Positions 36,240-37,115 of a stretch of DNA of 37,115 bases are shown here, piece after piece. Origin of the DNA: Candidatus Schekmanbacteria bacterium RIFCSPLOWO2_02_FULL_38_14 (lineage in GTDB: Bacteria > Schekmanbacteria > GWA2-38-11); contig MGDH01000041.1 of NCBI GenBank assembly GCA_001790855.1, positions 1-37,115 on the forward strand, written 5' to 3'. The position numbers and the translations under genes are program-made. The stretch's first letter is position 1, and the number at the start of each line of letters is the position of its first letter. Under the pieces are notes generated by a model. That model worked only from the letters and a program-made list of their open reading frames with translations. It ran no database searches and had not been told where the DNA came from.

Positions 36240-36451
36240 GGGGACTTTATGGTTTCTTCATAACATTGAACTTTATATTTTGGCAAGTTTAATTCTTTTA
36301 AAAAATTAAAAAAATAGTAATATAAAATAAATAACCCACATTTATTGTCTTTCCAAAAATTCCTTCTTGTCATAAAATTTAAAGGTAACAATTTCTAGGG
36401 GTATTGCATCTATTAGGTATGCGAGTCTTATTACTTTAGGCGAGATAAAAA
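36240..36451. promoter_or_regulatory. Divergent gap and sigma-factor leader with inverted gene fragment
   Basis: This gap separates the minus-strand MFS gene from the plus-strand sigma gene. Its left half is extremely A/T-rich and could hold promoters for both, but I cannot fix hexamers. Bases 36,411-36,440 are an inverted copy (28 of 30 matches, 22 in a row) of 36,846-36,875 inside the sigma gene. Weaker similarity continues on the same strand (ATAGATG then ATACCCCTA), as if a fragment of a related gene lies here inverted and decayed. Confidence 0.6.
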
Positions 36452-37115
36452 ATGAAGATAGACGAAAGTGAATTAATAATAAATACTCTAAACGGTAACT
36501 TAAAAGATTTCTCGATATTAGTAAAAAGGTATCAAGAAGTAGTAAATGGATTAGCATTTACTATTGTAAAAGATCCATTTGCAGCAAAGGATATTAGCCA
36601 GGAAACCTTTCTTGCAGTATTTAAGAACTTAAGCAAACTAAAAGATTATACACGTTTCCCTGCATGGCTTAAGAAAATTACAATTAATATATCGAGAATG
36701 TGGTTAAGAAAGCAGAAAAAAGAGAAGGATTTATTCAGTGAAGAAATTTGTTCAGAGAGAAAAGGTGAAGTACCAGAATTAGAATCTATTGATTTGAAAA
36801 TTGAAAACCAAGATTTCTATAAACGTGTAAATAGTATATTAAATTCCTTAAGTAATAAGACTCGCATACCTATTACACTATGCTTTATAGATGATATCCC
36901 CTACAGAGAAGCAGCAAGGTTTCTCGGCATTAGAGAAAGTACCCTGAGAAAGAGGTTGCATGATGCGAAAAAGAAACTGCAGAGAGAGATTGTAAAGATG
37001 GCTGAAAATATGCTTGAGGAATATAGACTGCCAAAGAATTTTGCAGAAAAATGTATTTGCGGGTGTAAAAGAAGTAAATTAACGAGGAAGGAGGTGAAAG
37101 ACATGGGAAAAAAGG
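36452..37115 (+). CDS. ECF-type RNA polymerase sigma factor (3' end outside window)
   Basis: An open frame of at least 221 codons begins at the ATG at 36,452 and runs off the right edge. Region 2 spans about residues 20-85: LVKRYQEVVNGLAF, then AAKDISQETFLAVFKNL with the core-binding DxxQETF, and FPAWLKKITINI (region 2.4). A charged linker is followed by region 4 (about 130-180), with the helix-turn-helix IPYREAARFLGIRESTLRKRL recognising the -35. Unlike minimal ECF factors (about 180-190 aa) it continues past region 4 with a C-x-C-x-C cluster (CICGC, residues 201-205) and is still open at the edge. A strong GGAGG precedes an in-frame ATG at 37,103, so a second initiation is possible. It is divergent from the MFS gene. 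Confidence 0.85.
   Translation, partial: MKIDESELIINTLNGNLKDFSILVKRYQEVVNGLAFTIVKDPFAAKDISQETFLAVFKNLSKLKDYTRFPAWLKKITINISRMWLRKQKKEKDLFSEEICSERKGEVPELESIDLKIENQDFYKRVNSILNSLSNKTRIPITLCFIDDIPYREAARFLGIRESTLRKRLHDAKKKLQREIVKMAENMLEEYRLPKNFAEKCICGCKRSKLTRKEVKDMGKK

Noticed and set aside
36342-36557. 71-codon minus-strand frame across the sigma-factor start
   Set aside because: It is largely antisense to the sigma gene; its apparent sense reflects the inverted region 4 fragment, and it has no start signals.

Overview
The window is an AT-rich (mid-to-high 30s % GC by eye) bacterial chromosome segment, and almost every gene lies on the minus strand. The organism is Gram-negative: there is an outer-membrane polysaccharide exporter, a predicted beta-barrel protein and GmhA/NeuB-type surface sugars. 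It is probably anaerobic or microaerophilic, since it has a ferredoxin-dependent 2-oxoglutarate oxidoreductase and a two-subunit Fe-S fumarase. A mitochondrial-like citrate synthase beside KorDABG resembles Geobacter-type Desulfobacterota, but the low GC fits an uncultured lineage (for example a Schekmanbacteria-like genome) equally well. That placement is an inference.

Region 1 (about 1-18,400, transcribed right to left) is a surface-polysaccharide locus. From its upstream end it holds an outer-membrane barrel candidate, a GDP-mannose 4,6-dehydratase, a NodU/CmcH carbamoyltransferase and an SxtJ-like membrane protein. A clear sigma-70 promoter (13,623-13,651) then precedes a 958-aa FnIII/SLBB export protein, a Wzz-like chain-length protein and an RfaH-type NusG paralogue. 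46 bp after the rfaH-like stop codon is a 12/12 match to the ops element that recruits RfaH in E. coli. After it come about 8 kb of sugar genes: an SDR epimerase, fcl, a second gmd, a KdsC-type phosphatase, a NeuB-type synthase, a NeuA-type cytidylyltransferase, a class III aminotransferase, a VOC protein, a methyltransferase and a GmhA-like isomerase. Two 3' remnants of cytidylyltransferase-like genes (5,338-5,433 and 17,146-17,235) show past cassette turnover.

Region 2 (18,458-21,644) holds pabB and pabC, with a palindromic repeat on either side of pabB, a plus-strand Mut7-C RNase-like gene and a small HTH protein.

Region 3 (21,740-32,794) is a TCA-cycle cluster in the order gltA, rpsU, icd, mdh, fumA, fumB, sucC, sucD, korD, korA, korB, korG. 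It lacks aconitase and succinate dehydrogenase/fumarate reductase. With citrate synthase and ferredoxin-linked Kor but no ATP-citrate lyase here, the set could run oxidatively or as a reversed oxidative TCA cycle. The spacers hold several structured elements: a bidirectional terminator, overlapping inverted repeats upstream of icd, half-sites around the rpsU promoter, and AT-rich repeats.

Region 4 (33,162-37,115) holds a tail-anchored degenerate J-domain/TPR protein, sppA, a three-hairpin repeat element, an MFS transporter, and a plus-strand ECF-type sigma factor that runs off the right edge. Its leader carries a near-perfect inverted copy of part of its own region 4.

No tRNA, rRNA, CRISPR array or transposase was seen. 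The strongest candidate system is the rfaH-like gene with its own ops site inside the operon it would antiterminate. Next come the compact phosphatase/NeuB/NeuA (KDN-like) module and the self-complementary sigma-factor leader.
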